Source of the DNA: an uncultured bacterium
Lineage (GTDB): Bacteria > Bacteroidota > Bacteroidia > Bacteroidales > UBA932
Length of the DNA stretch: 64,000 bases
NCBI GenBank assembly: GCA_949300025.1
Contig: CASGCS010000017.1
Coordinates: forward strand, 1 to 64,000
Direction: 5' to 3'
The notes under the pieces were generated by a model that was not told where the DNA came from, searched no databases, and was given only the letters and a program-made list of their open reading frames with translations. Each line of letters starts with the position of its first letter. Position 1 is the first letter of the stretch. The position numbers were made by a program, and so were the translations under genes. Below, piece after piece: positions 16,531 through 24,631 of this stretch.

Positions 16531-17913
16531 ATGAAAACTAACACACAGACATTGCTGAAAGATTCGGCTGCCGTCAGATGGCTAACGCTGCTGCTGGTAT
16601 CGCTGACAATGTTTACCGCCTATGTGGCGGCCGATATTTTCTCTCCGCTGAAACCGTTGCTGGAACAGGAAAACATGTGGAACAGTACTGAGTTCGGATG
16701 GTTCGGAAGTTCATATTCGATGTTCAACGTATTTCTGGGCATGCTTATATTCGGAGGGCTTATTCTCGACAGAAAGGGAATCCGGTTCAGCGGACTGCTT
16801 GCATGCGTGCTCATGGTAGTGGGCATCGGAGTCAAGTACTGGGCATTGAATACGCCTCTCTTCACTCCTGATACCACAATCTGGTTCTTCGGAGATGAAA
16901 TCAAGAAAGAGGTATTTTGGGTGATAATGGGTTATGCCACATACGGCGTAGGCGCGGAGGTCGCCGGAATAACGGTATCTAAGGCTATCGTGAAATGGTT
17001 TACCGGAAAGACCCTTGCTCTGGCAATGGGGCTTCAGCTCTCGCTGGCAAGGCTCGGTTCGGCCGCTGCGCTCATCTTCTCTCCCATGATTGTAAACAAG
17101 TTCCACGATGTGAGCGTTCCGGTGCTCGTGGCTCTGATAATGCTCGTACTTGGCCTGCTGCTGTTCATCATATACTGCGTTTACGACAAGCGTCTCGACA
17201 AACAGATAAAGGAGAGTTCGACAGAAGAGGAGGAGTCTTTCAACGTAAAGGACGTGAAGGGCATCATAACAAATCCGGGCTTCTGGCTGATAGCGCTGCT
17301 TTGCGTAATGTTCTATTCGGCTATCTTCCCCTTCCTAAAATATGCGGCCGACCTTATGGTAAACAAATTCAGCGTGGCTCCGGAACTTGCCGGAATCATA
17401 CCCGGCATGCTGCCGTTCGGCTGTATCATCCTCACTCCTCTTTTCGGTACGATATATGACAAGATAGGGCACGGCGCAGACCTTATGATTCTCGGTGCCG
17501 TTATTATAACGTGCGTGCATGTTCTTTTTGCGGCTCCGTTTGTTACATACTGGGTAATTGCCGTAATTCTCATGGTATTTCTCGGTATCGGATTTGCAAT
17601 GGTGCCTGCCGCAATGTGGCCGTCGCTGGCGAAAATCATGCCCCAGCGTCAATATGGAACGGCTATAGCCCTTACATTCTTCGTACAGAATATAGGTCTG
17701 TGGGGAATGCCGCTTCTTATAGGCAAGGTGCTCGATAAATATTGTATCAACCCCGATTACGGCATTGTAGAGGGCGTGGCAAAATACAATTATACGCTGC
17801 CCATGCTCATCTTTGTGGCTGTCTGCGTAATAGCAATATTTATTGCAATCGGCATCAAGATTCTCGACAAGAAGAAAGGGTACGGGTTGCAGGTTGCCAA
17901 CATAAAGAAATAG
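16531..17913 (+). CDS. Major facilitator superfamily transporter, MFSD1-like
   Basis: A 460-residue inner membrane transporter with about 12 helices in two halves and a charged central cytosolic loop near residue 220-245 (KESSTEEEESFN). The loop-2/3 signature appears as LILDRKGIRFSG. The stretch AIVKWFTGKTLALAMGLQLS, followed by LARLGS, is strongly reminiscent of the corresponding part of animal MFSD1, a lysosomal dipeptide carrier, so small peptides are a possible substrate; this is recall-based inference, not a search result. It is placed 24 bases after purA and 21 bases before dxs, on the same strand, with no functional hint from either neighbour. Confidence 0.75.
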   Translation: MKTNTQTLLKDSAAVRWLTLLLVSLTMFTAYVAADIFSPLKPLLEQENMWNSTEFGWFGSSYSMFNVFLGMLIFGGLILDRKGIRFSGLLACVLMVVGIGVKYWALNTPLFTPDTTIWFFGDEIKKEVFWVIMGYATYGVGAEVAGITVSKAIVKWFTGKTLALAMGLQLSLARLGSAAALIFSPMIVNKFHDVSVPVLVALIMLVLGLLLFIIYCVYDKRLDKQIKESSTEEEESFNVKDVKGIITNPGFWLIALLCVMFYSAIFPFLKYAADLMVNKFSVAPELAGIIPGMLPFGCIILTPLFGTIYDKIGHGADLMILGAVIITCVHVLFAAPFVTYWVIAVILMVFLGIGFAMVPAAMWPSLAKIMPQRQYGTAIALTFFVQNIGLWGMPLLIGKVLDKYCINPDYGIVEGVAKYNYTLPMLIFVAVCVIAIFIAIGIKILDKKKGYGLQVANIKK

Positions 17914-17934
17914 GTGCACTGCCGGAGTAACGGA

Positions 17935-19803
17935 ATGGAGATTCTCGATAAAATCAATTCGCCAGAAGACCTGAGGAAACTAGATTACGGGCAGCTCGAA
18001 AAGTTGTGTGCCGAGATTCGCTCGTACATGATAGAGTGCTGTTCTGTGAATCCCGGTCACCTGGGGGCAAGTCTGGGTGCAGTTGAACTTTCAGTGGCTC
18101 TCCACTATCTGTTCAATACTCCAAAAGATAAAATCGTATGGGATGTAGGCCATCAGGCCTACGCCCATAAGATTATTACGGGAAGGCGCGAAGCATTCCG
18201 GAACAACAGAAAGTTCGGCGGCATAAGCGGATTCCCGAAAATGTCGGAAAGCCCGTATGATTCGTTCGGTGCCGGGCATACCTCCACTTCGATTTCGGCT
18301 GCGCTGGGTCTGGCCACTGCAGCAAGCCTGGAGGGAGAGGAGATAAAAGTGGTGGCCGTTATCGGCGACGGTGCAATGAGCGGAGGCCTAGCCTATGAAG
18401 GGCTCAACAACGCCGGCACTGCAAAGTCAGACATATTGGTCATACTCAACGACAATCAGATTTCCATAGACAGCAACGTGGGGGCGATGCACAATTATCT
18501 GCTCAGGCTCTCCACATCTCCGTCCTATAACAGGATAAAAAACAAAATATGGCACAGGCTGGGCAATGTCGGGCTCAGAAGGCTCATCCAGAAATTCATG
18601 CTCAGCACAAAGCTCGCCTTCTTCAAGAGCGGTTCCATTTTTGAGGGGCTTGGATTCAGATACTTTGGCGTAATAGACGGAAACGATTTGGGGCAACTCA
18701 TGGCCACATTGGGCAACCTGAAAAATATCAAGGGACCCAAATTGCTGCATGTCAGAACCGTAAAAGGGAAAGGCTATAAGCCGGCAGAGTTGAACCAGAG
18801 CGTATGGCACGCTCCGGGCAAGTTCAACCCCCTTACAGGAGAGAGAATAATCTCTGACAATACCCGTTCCAGGTATCAGGATGTGTTTGGCCAGACAATC
18901 ATGGAACTGGCTGAGAGGAACGGAAAAATTGTGGCGATAACACCGGCAATGGCGTCGGGGTGTTCGCTTACCGGAATGATGCAGCGTTTTCCCGACAGGA
19001 CTTTCGATGTCGGGATTGCCGAGCAGCATGCTGTCACCTTTTCGGCCGGACTTGCTGCCGGAGGCCTTCTGCCTTATTGCAACATCTATTCCACCTTTCT
19101 TCAGCGCGCTTTCGACGAGATAATCCATGATGTGGCGTTGCAGAACCTTAAGGTGATTTTCTGTGTAGACAGGGCCGGGCTGGTAGGCGAGGACGGCGCA
19201 ACCCATCAGGGGGCTTTCGACCTCTCCTATATGAGGCTTATTCCAAACATGACTGTAGCTGCGCCAATGGATGAACGGCAGTTGCGCGACATGCTCTATT
19301 CCGCCGGTGAAGAGGGGTACGGCGCTACGGCGATAAGGTATCCGCGCGGTTACGGAGAGGGCGTGGAGTGGCGCAAGGAGTTTTCATATATAGAACCGGG
19401 GCGGGCCCGGCTGCTGCGTGACGGAAGCGGGGTTGCGGTATTGTCGCTCGGTACTGTGGGCAACAGGGCCGCGGAGGCGGTGGAGAGGGTCTCGGAAAGC
19501 CGCAAGGTCTCTCCAATGCATTATGACATGCGCTTTCTCAAGCCGCTCGATTTCCAGGCAGTCGATTATGCGTGCGGAAAGGCTTCTGTCATAATAACGG
19601 TGGAAGACGGTACGCTTTGCGGAGGGTTGTACAGCGCAGTATCAGAATATGTATGCAAAAAGTATCCGCACTGCAAAGTGGTGCCTCTCGGGATTCCGGA
19701 TATTTTTGTGGAGCAGGGAAGCGTAGACGAACAGATGTCTGAGTGCAAATACAACACCGTTGACATTTGTAATGCAATAGAAAAAAGTTACGATATTTTT
19801 TAG
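17935..19803 (+). CDS. dxs: 1-deoxy-D-xylulose-5-phosphate synthase
   Basis: First enzyme of the non-mevalonate isoprenoid route, joining pyruvate and glyceraldehyde-3-phosphate with thiamine diphosphate; it supplies the precursors used by uppS in this window. Marks are WDVGHQAYAHKIITGR, GHTSTSISAALG, the cofactor motif IGDGAMSGGLAYEGLNNAG, and the catalytic Glu in FDVGIAEQHAVTFSAGLA. 622 residues is standard. ATG 17935 gives the normal start; an in-frame GTG at 17914 would overlap the gap sequence after the MFS gene. Downstream the tRNA promoter begins almost at its stop codon. Confidence 0.95.
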   Translation: MEILDKINSPEDLRKLDYGQLEKLCAEIRSYMIECCSVNPGHLGASLGAVELSVALHYLFNTPKDKIVWDVGHQAYAHKIITGRREAFRNNRKFGGISGFPKMSESPYDSFGAGHTSTSISAALGLATAASLEGEEIKVVAVIGDGAMSGGLAYEGLNNAGTAKSDILVILNDNQISIDSNVGAMHNYLLRLSTSPSYNRIKNKIWHRLGNVGLRRLIQKFMLSTKLAFFKSGSIFEGLGFRYFGVIDGNDLGQLMATLGNLKNIKGPKLLHVRTVKGKGYKPAELNQSVWHAPGKFNPLTGERIISDNTRSRYQDVFGQTIMELAERNGKIVAITPAMASGCSLTGMMQRFPDRTFDVGIAEQHAVTFSAGLAAGGLLPYCNIYSTFLQRAFDEIIHDVALQNLKVIFCVDRAGLVGEDGATHQGAFDLSYMRLIPNMTVAAPMDERQLRDMLYSAGEEGYGATAIRYPRGYGEGVEWRKEFSYIEPGRARLLRDGSGVAVLSLGTVGNRAAEAVERVSESRKVSPMHYDMRFLKPLDFQAVDYACGKASVIITVEDGTLCGGLYSAVSEYVCKKYPHCKVVPLGIPDIFVEQGSVDEQMSECKYNTVDICNAIEKSYDIF

Positions 19804-19809
19804 AATTTT

Positions 19810-19841
19810 TTTGGTAGATAAGTTCAAAAAACATATCTTTG
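19810..19841 (+). promoter_or_regulatory. Promoter of the tRNA-tuf operon, with boxA-like leader
   Basis: TTTG (19810-19813), 20 bases, TATCTTTG (19834-19841): a full match to the Bacteroidetes promoter. Downstream, GTTCTTTTGGAG at 19861-19872 resembles the boxA antitermination element of stable RNA leaders. The same TTTGCAGTCC start and the same spacing to GTTCTTTT recur before tRNA-Val at 45726-45761. Confidence 0.75.
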
Positions 19842-19886
19842 CAGTCCAAAATCAAAAGGCGTTCTTTTGGAGTCTGAATTTTGTAT

Positions 19887-19960
19887 GCCGATATAGCTCA
19901 GTTGGCCAGAGCAGCTGATTTGTAATCAGCGGGTCGTGGGTTCGAATCCCTCTATCGGCT
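19887..19960 (+). tRNA. tRNA-Thr (anticodon TGT)
   Basis: Acceptor arms GCCGATA and TATCGGC pair fully; the anticodon stem GCTGA/TCAGC encloses TTTGTAA, giving anticodon TGT (reads ACA). The T arm holds GGTTCGAATCC. Discriminator T at 19960 is followed by an encoded CCA (19961-19963). First gene of a Thr-Tyr-Gly-Thr-tuf transcript. Confidence 0.96.
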
Positions 19961-19976
19961 CCAATAGTATGGTTAT

Positions 19977-20059
19977 GGGGAGATACCAAAGTGGCCAACT
20001 GGGGCAGACTGTAAATCTGCTGGCGCACGCCTTCGTAGGTTCGAATCCTGCTCTCCCCA
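19977..20059 (+). tRNA. tRNA-Tyr (anticodon GTA)
   Basis: GGGGAGA pairs with TCTCCCC; anticodon stem GCAGA/TCTGC encloses CTGTAAA, anticodon GTA. The 83-base length with a long variable arm (about TGGCGCACGCCTTCG) is the class II form expected of bacterial tRNA-Tyr. CCA is not encoded. Confidence 0.96.
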
Positions 20060-20074
20060 CTTTTGTTGTTTCAG

Positions 20075-20147
20075 GCGGAAGTAGCTCAGTCGGTAGAGCA
20101 TCAGCCTTCCAAGCTGAGGGTCGCGGGTTCGAACCTCGTCTTCCGCT
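20075..20147 (+). tRNA. tRNA-Gly (anticodon TCC)
   Basis: GCGGAAG pairs with CTTCCGC; anticodon stem TCAGC/GCTGA encloses CTTCCAA, anticodon TCC (reads GGA). T arm GGTTCGAACC is regular. CCA is not encoded. Confidence 0.96.
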
Positions 20148-20157
20148 CTTTTTAAAA

Positions 20158-20229
20158 GCCAGTGTAGCTCAGAGGTAGAGCGCTTCCTTGGTAAGGAAGA
20201 GGCCATGGGTTCAATTCCCATCACCGGCT
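20158..20229 (+). tRNA. tRNA-Thr (anticodon GGT)
   Basis: Anticodon stem CTTCC/GGAAG encloses TTGGTAA, anticodon GGT (reads ACC and ACT). The acceptor arms GCCAGTG and CACCGGC pair except for an A-C mismatch at the fourth pair. Discriminator T; CCA is not encoded. tuf starts 41 bases downstream. Confidence 0.95.
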
Positions 20230-20270
20230 CTTTAAGTGTGTAAAATATCAATTAATTTATTTTAAGTATT

Positions 20271-21458
20271 ATGGCAAAAGAAACATTTAAGAGGGATAAA
20301 CCCCATGTCAATATTGGTACTATTGGCCATGTTGACCACGGTAAGACTACTTTGACTGCCGCTATTACTACAGTGCTGGCAAAGCAGGGCTTGTCTGAGT
20401 TGCGTTCATTTGACTCTATCGATAACGCTCCCGAGGAGAAAGAGCGTGGTATTACCATCAATACCGCTCACGTAGAGTATCAGACAGCTGCACGTCACTA
20501 CGCTCACGTAGACTGCCCGGGCCACGCCGATTATGTGAAGAACATGGTTACAGGTGCTGCCCAGATGGACGGTGCAATTCTCGTTGTTGCTGCAACCGAC
20601 GGTCCGATGCCCCAGACCCGCGAGCACATTCTTCTGGCTCGTCAGGTAAACGTTCCCAGAATCGTTGTATTCCTGAACAAGGTGGATATCGTAGACGACC
20701 CTGAGATGATCGACCTCGTTGAGATGGAGGTTCGCGAACTCTTGAGTTTCTACAACTTCGACGGTGACAACACACCCGTTATCCGTGGTTCGGCTCTTGG
20801 TGCTTTGAACGGCGATCCCAAGTGGGAGGAGAAGGTTATGGAGTTGATGAATGCAGTTGACGAGTACATTCCGCTCCCTGTTCGTGACAACGAGAAACCT
20901 TTCCTTATGCCTGTTGAGGATGTCTTCTCAATCACAGGCCGTGGTACAGTTGCTACCGGTAGAATCGAGACAGGTATTATCAAGACAGGTGATGAAATCC
21001 AGATTATCGGTCTGGGTGACGAGCCTAAGAAGAGTACCGTTACAGGTGTGGAGATGTTCCGCAAGATTCTTGACGAGGGTGAGGCCGGCGATAACGTAGG
21101 TCTGTTGCTCCGCGGTATCGACAAGAAAGATATCAAGAGAGGTCAGGTTATTGCAAAACCCGGTTCAATTACACCTCACAAGAAGTTCCAGGCTGAGATT
21201 TATGTCCTCAAGAAAGAGGAGGGCGGACGTCATACTCCGTTCCATAACAAATATCGTCCTCAGTTCTTCATCCGTACATTGGACATCACAGGTGAGATTC
21301 ACCTTCCCGATGGCGTGGAGATGGTAATGCCCGGCGATAACGTTACAATCACAGTTGAGTTGATCTACCCTGTGGCTATCAACGAGGGATTGCGTTTCGC
21401 TATCCGTGAGGGCGGACGTACAGTAGGTGCAGGTCAGGTAACAAAGATTCTTGACTAA
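20271..21458 (+). CDS. tuf: Elongation factor Tu
   Basis: GTPase that brings aminoacyl-tRNA to the ribosome. The 395-residue chain shows all G motifs: GHVDHGKT (19-26), RGITINTA with the switch Thr, DCPGHADY (about 80-87) and NKVD (about 135-138), then beta-barrel domains 2 and 3. It is placed 41 bases behind four tRNA genes whose products it carries, with no separate promoter seen, and is followed by a strong terminator, tRNA-Trp and secE. This is the order found around E. coli tufB. Confidence 0.98.
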   Translation: MAKETFKRDKPHVNIGTIGHVDHGKTTLTAAITTVLAKQGLSELRSFDSIDNAPEEKERGITINTAHVEYQTAARHYAHVDCPGHADYVKNMVTGAAQMDGAILVVAATDGPMPQTREHILLARQVNVPRIVVFLNKVDIVDDPEMIDLVEMEVRELLSFYNFDGDNTPVIRGSALGALNGDPKWEEKVMELMNAVDEYIPLPVRDNEKPFLMPVEDVFSITGRGTVATGRIETGIIKTGDEIQIIGLGDEPKKSTVTGVEMFRKILDEGEAGDNVGLLLRGIDKKDIKRGQVIAKPGSITPHKKFQAEIYVLKKEEGGRHTPFHNKYRPQFFIRTLDITGEIHLPDGVEMVMPGDNVTITVELIYPVAINEGLRFAIREGGRTVGAGQVTKILD

Positions 21459-21470
21459 TTCTGCTGAAGA

Positions 21471-21507
21471 AAAAAAGGGGAGTTGGTTTTACTGCTCCCC
21501 TCTTTTT
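21471..21507 (+). terminator. Intrinsic terminator or attenuator after tuf
   Basis: AGGGGAG (21476-21482) pairs with CTCCCCT (21495-21501), then CTTTTT. A preceding A-run makes it look two-sided. The tRNA-Trp gene starts at 21508, immediately after the T-run, and I see no promoter between, so some read-through is probably needed to supply tRNA-Trp and secE-nusG. Confidence 0.75.
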
Positions 21508-21578
21508 AGGAGCATAGTTCAAGGGTAGAATAGTGGTCTCCAAAACCATTGATGGGCGTTCGAATCGCTCTGCTCCTG
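21508..21578 (+). tRNA. tRNA-Trp (anticodon CCA)
   Basis: AGGAGCA pairs with TGCTCCT; anticodon stem GTGGT/ACCAT encloses CTCCAAA, anticodon CCA. Discriminator G at 21578, as usual for Trp. CCA is not encoded. It lies between tuf and secE, a position used for tRNA-Trp in many bacterial groups. Confidence 0.95.
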
Positions 21579-21579
21579 C

Positions 21580-21647
21580 TACCAAAAGTTACGTTTTGGT
21601 ATAATTAATCAGCAACGGCAAGCTTCCGTGCCGCTGTTATAATTAAT
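21580..21647 (+). other. Two hairpins and a 10-bp direct repeat before secE
   Basis: TACCAAAA (21580-21587) pairs perfectly with TTTTGGTA (21594-21601) right behind tRNA-Trp, and CGGCA (21616-21620) pairs with TGCCG (21629-21633). The second hairpin is flanked by a direct repeat TATAATTAAT at 21600-21609 and 21638-21647. There is no T-run, so these are more likely RNA-processing or leader elements than terminators. Confidence 0.4.
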
Positions 21648-21652
21648 AAAAA

Positions 21653-21847
21653 ATGAACAGAATTACTTTGTATATCAAAGAGGCTTATCTCGAATTAGCA
21701 AAGAAAGTAAGTTGGCCTACCTGGGCTCAGTTGCAAAGTTCTGCCATTCTCGTAATGGTCGCTTCCTTGATCTTTGCGCTCGTTATATTTGTTATGGATC
21801 TTGGTTTCAAGAACATAATGACAACTATTTATAATATGCTTTACTAA
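21653..21847 (+). CDS. secE: Preprotein translocase subunit SecE
   Basis: Small essential part of the SecYEG channel that clamps SecY. The 64-residue protein has a cytosolic amphipathic helix with the family-typical KEAYLELAKKVSWPTW followed by a single membrane helix (about residues 30-52). This is the minimal one-helix form common outside enterobacteria. It precedes nusG by two bases, and the pair secE-nusG in front of rplK is nearly universal in bacteria, which secures the call despite the short length. Confidence 0.95.
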   Translation: MNRITLYIKEAYLELAKKVSWPTWAQLQSSAILVMVASLIFALVIFVMDLGFKNIMTTIYNMLY

Positions 21848-21849
21848 TT

Positions 21850-22407
21850 ATGAGTGAGATTGCCAAAAAATGGTATGTTGTCCGCGCTGCCGGAGGTAAG
21901 GAGAAGAAGGCCAAGGAGTATATAGAGAACGAGATCAAGCGTCTCGGTCTCGAAGATTACGTTTCCAAGGTCCTTATCCCCACTGAGAAGATTTACCAGG
22001 TTAAAAACGGCAAGAAGGTCAGCATGGAGAGAATTTTCTATCCGGGCTATATCCTGATAGAGGCGGCGCTGACAGGCGAGATACAGCATGTAATCAGGAA
22101 TCTTCCCCATATTTCCGGCTTTCTTTCTGAAAAGCAGGGAGGAAAGGAGAAGGAGCCTACTCCGCTTCGCCCTTCGGAGGTCAACCGCATACTCGGCAGA
22201 GTTGACGAGTTGATAGACAAGGATGAGGAGAATGCCAGACCATTTGTAGTTGGCGAAACCGTCAAGGTTGTCGACGGCTCTTTCAACGGATTCAACGGTA
22301 CGATAGAGGAGATTCTTGAAGACAAGAAGAAACTCAAGATTTCTGTCATGATATTCGGAAGAAAGACCATTCTCGAGCTGAATTTTGTTCAAGTTGTAAA
22401 AGAATAA
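21850..22407 (+). CDS. nusG: Transcription termination/antitermination factor NusG
   Basis: Binds RNA polymerase through its N-terminal domain and Rho or ribosomal protein S10 through its C-terminal KOW domain. The N-terminal part starts KKWYVVRAAGGKEKKAKEY; the KOW part is recognised by FVVGETVKVVDGSFNGFNGT (about 135-154) and a following acidic/basic linker strand. 185 residues is normal. It sits two bases after secE and 12 before rplK. Confidence 0.96.
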   Translation: MSEIAKKWYVVRAAGGKEKKAKEYIENEIKRLGLEDYVSKVLIPTEKIYQVKNGKKVSMERIFYPGYILIEAALTGEIQHVIRNLPHISGFLSEKQGGKEKEPTPLRPSEVNRILGRVDELIDKDEENARPFVVGETVKVVDGSFNGFNGTIEEILEDKKKLKISVMIFGRKTILELNFVQVVKE

Positions 22408-22419
22408 TTGTTTTAAATC

Positions 22420-22866
22420 ATGGCTAAAGAAATTGCTGCTTTTATTAAATTGCAGATCAAGGGTGGCGCAGCCAATCCATCACCCCCGGTAGGACCTGCT
22501 TTGGGTTCCAAAGGTGTTAACATTATGGATTTCTGCAAGCAATTCAACGCTCGCACCCAAGACAAAGCCGGCAAGGTTTTGCCAGTTATCATTACTGTAT
22601 ACAGCGATAAGTCTTTCAGTTTTGTCGTTAAGCAACCCCCTGTTGCGGTACAGTTGAAGGAGGCTGCAAAGATTCAGTCGGGTTCAGCCGAGCCGAACCG
22701 CAAGAAAGTTGCCAGCATCACATGGGAGCAGGTTCGTGCAATCGCTCAGGACAAGATGCCCGACATGAATGCCTTTACACTCAAATCGGCTATGTCCATG
22801 GTCGCAGGAACTGCAAGAAGTATGGGTATAACTGTCGAGGGAACTTTTCCTGCCGATGTAAATTAA
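22420..22866 (+). CDS. rplK: Ribosomal protein L11
   Basis: Large-subunit protein at the GTPase-associated centre. The 148-residue sequence has the N-terminal domain with [20 protein letters not shown] (the Pro-rich region that binds release and elongation factors and thiostrepton-type drugs) and the C-terminal 23S RNA-binding domain with QDKMPDMNA near its end. Second part of the secE-nusG-rplK-rplA-rplJ-rplL run. Confidence 0.97.
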   Translation: MAKEIAAFIKLQIKGGAANPSPPVGPALGSKGVNIMDFCKQFNARTQDKAGKVLPVIITVYSDKSFSFVVKQPPVAVQLKEAAKIQSGSAEPNRKKVASITWEQVRAIAQDKMPDMNAFTLKSAMSMVAGTARSMGITVEGTFPADVN

Positions 22867-22879
22867 AAAATCACACGCA

Positions 22880-23584
22880 ATGAGTAAGCTGACAAAAAAT
22901 CAAAAAATAGCTGAAGCTAAGGTTGAAAGCAACAGGCAGTATAGGTTGAGCGAGGCTTGCGCTTTGGTCAAGGAGACATCCTTCACCAAATTCGATGCCT
23001 CTGTCGACATTGCAGTACGTTTGGGAGTAGACCCTCGTAAGGCAAACCAGATGGTTCGCGGCGTTGTGACACTTCCTAACGGAACAGGCAAACAGACCCG
23101 CGTATTAGTATTGTGTACCCCCGACAAGGAGGCCGAGGCCAAGGAGGCCGGAGCCGACTATGTAGGTTTGGATGAATATGTCGAGAAAATCAAAGGCGGC
23201 TGGACAGATATAGACGTTATAATCTGTACCCCTTCAGTGATGCCCAAGATCGGTGCCATAGGTAGGATACTCGGTCCCCGCGGCTTGATGCCGAATCCCA
23301 AGACCGGTACTGTTACCATGGAAATCGGCAAGGCCGTAAAGGAGGTAAAGGCCGGTAAAATCGACTTCAAAGTAGATAAACAAGGTATTGTTCATGCAAG
23401 CATAGGAAAAGTCTCTTTCGATGCCGGCAAATTGTACGAAAACGCCGTGGAGTTCATCAACACCATATTGAGGTTGAAACCCCAGGCCTTGAAGGGCACT
23501 TATGTGAAGAGCATATATCTCTCTTCTACCATGGGCCCCGGAATTTGCGTGGATAGCAAGACAATAGATGCTGCTGCCGAATAA
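22880..23584 (+). CDS. rplA: Ribosomal protein L1
   Basis: Builds the mobile L1 stalk at the ribosomal E site. The 234-residue protein shows [18 protein letters not shown] (about 130-147), the family signature, and the usual two-domain length. In many bacteria L1 also represses its own L11-L1 messenger RNA; I did not find a clear L1-like target loop in the short gap before rplK. It starts 13 bases after rplK. Confidence 0.97.
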   Translation: MSKLTKNQKIAEAKVESNRQYRLSEACALVKETSFTKFDASVDIAVRLGVDPRKANQMVRGVVTLPNGTGKQTRVLVLCTPDKEAEAKEAGADYVGLDEYVEKIKGGWTDIDVIICTPSVMPKIGAIGRILGPRGLMPNPKTGTVTMEIGKAVKEVKAGKIDFKVDKQGIVHASIGKVSFDAGKLYENAVEFINTILRLKPQALKGTYVKSIYLSSTMGPGICVDSKTIDAAAE

Positions 23585-23599
23585 AAAATAATCTGTATT

Positions 23600-24124
23600 A
23601 TGAAGAAAGAGTTAAAAGCACAAATTATTGAACAGCTGGCGGCACAATTGGAGGCAACTCCCGATTTCTATGTTACTGACATAGAAGGTCTGAATGCCTC
23701 TCTGACATCTAAATTGCGTCGTGCTTGCTTTGAAAAGCAAATCAAGCTTCTTCTAGTAAAGAATACACTTTTCTACAAGGTTCTCGAGCAGAAAGGTGTT
23801 GAAAACCTGGAGGAGTTCGGTAAGATTTTGAAGGGTTCTTCGGCAATAATGTTTACAACCGTGCCAAACGCTCCCGCAAGGCTTATCAAGGAGTTTACAA
23901 AAGATGCTCCCAAGCCCCGTCTGAAAGGTGCGTTAGTGCAGGATTGTCCCTATTTCGGTGAGGAAAATCTGGGAGTATTGGCCGATATCAAGTCTCGCGA
24001 GGAGATGATCGGCGATATTATCGGATTGCTGCAATCACCTGTGAAGAACGTTATTTCAGCTCTTCAATCACAGGCTGGCGGAAAACTCGCCGGTATTGTA
24101 AAAACATTATCAGAAAAAGAATAA
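23600..24124 (+). CDS. rplJ: Ribosomal protein L10
   Basis: Base of the ribosomal stalk that holds the L7/L12 dimers. 174 residues with the N-terminal RNA-binding domain (RRACFEKQIKLLLVKNTLFY) and a C-terminal helix (SALQSQAGGKLAGIVKTLSE) that binds L7/L12. It begins 15 bases after rplA, so the long autoregulatory L10 leader known from E. coli has no room here. Confidence 0.96.
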   Translation: MKKELKAQIIEQLAAQLEATPDFYVTDIEGLNASLTSKLRRACFEKQIKLLLVKNTLFYKVLEQKGVENLEEFGKILKGSSAIMFTTVPNAPARLIKEFTKDAPKPRLKGALVQDCPYFGEENLGVLADIKSREEMIGDIIGLLQSPVKNVISALQSQAGGKLAGIVKTLSEKE

Positions 24125-24150
24125 TATTAACACATTAAAAATAATTAACC

Positions 24151-24531
24151 ATGGCAGATATTAAAAAATTTGCAGAAGACTTAGTAAACCTTTCTGTTAA
24201 AGACGTACAAGAATTGGCTAAAATTCTTAAAGAGGAATACGGTATAGAGCCTGCTGCTGCAGCTGTTGCTGTTGCCGGTCCTGTTGCTGGCGGCGCTGCC
24301 GGCGCTGCTGCTGCTGAAAAAACCGAGTTCGATGTAATCCTTAAATCAGCCGGCCAAGCTAAATTGCAGGTTGTAAAGGTTGTCAAGGAGCTTACAGGTC
24401 TCGGACTCAAAGAGGCCAAGGATTTGGTAGACGCCGCTCCCAAGGCTGTAAAAGAGAAAGTTTCCAAGGCAGAAGCTGAAGATTTGAAGGCTAAACTTGA
24501 AGAGGTTGGCGGAGAAGTTGAAGTTAAATAG
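24151..24531 (+). CDS. rplL: Ribosomal protein L7/L12
   Basis: Flexible stalk protein that recruits translation GTPases. The 126-residue chain has the N-terminal dimerisation helices, an Ala/Gly/Val-rich hinge (about 33-53) and the C-terminal domain with [13 protein letters not shown] and [21 protein letters not shown] strong hairpin follows before rpoB, so ribosomal and polymerase genes can be expressed at different levels. Confidence 0.97.
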   Translation: MADIKKFAEDLVNLSVKDVQELAKILKEEYGIEPAAAAVAVAGPVAGGAAGAAAAEKTEFDVILKSAGQAKLQVVKVVKELTGLGLKEAKDLVDAAPKAVKEKVSKAEAEDLKAKLEEVGGEVEVK

Positions 24532-24561
24532 CTTCACTCCCCGTTCAAACGGGAAATAGTC

Positions 24562-24594
24562 AGGTTTAGGGCAAAATGTGCCCTAAACCTTTTT
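24562..24594 (+). terminator. Terminator/attenuator between rplL and rpoB
   Basis: AGGTTTAGGGCA (24562-24573) and TGCCCTAAACCT (24579-24590) form a perfect 12-bp stem with loop AAATG, followed by TTTT. No promoter is apparent between it and rpoB 37 bases downstream, so it probably works as a partial terminator that lowers rpoBC relative to rplJL. Confidence 0.8.
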
Positions 24595-24631
24595 GTCGTT
24601 TTTGAGTTTTTTTTCAATCAAATCCAAAACA

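Noticed and set aside
24125..24150. Autoregulatory L10 or L1 binding leaders in the ribosomal protein operon
   Set aside because: Gaps before rplK, rplA, rplJ and rplL are only 12-26 bases, too short for the known structured target sites.
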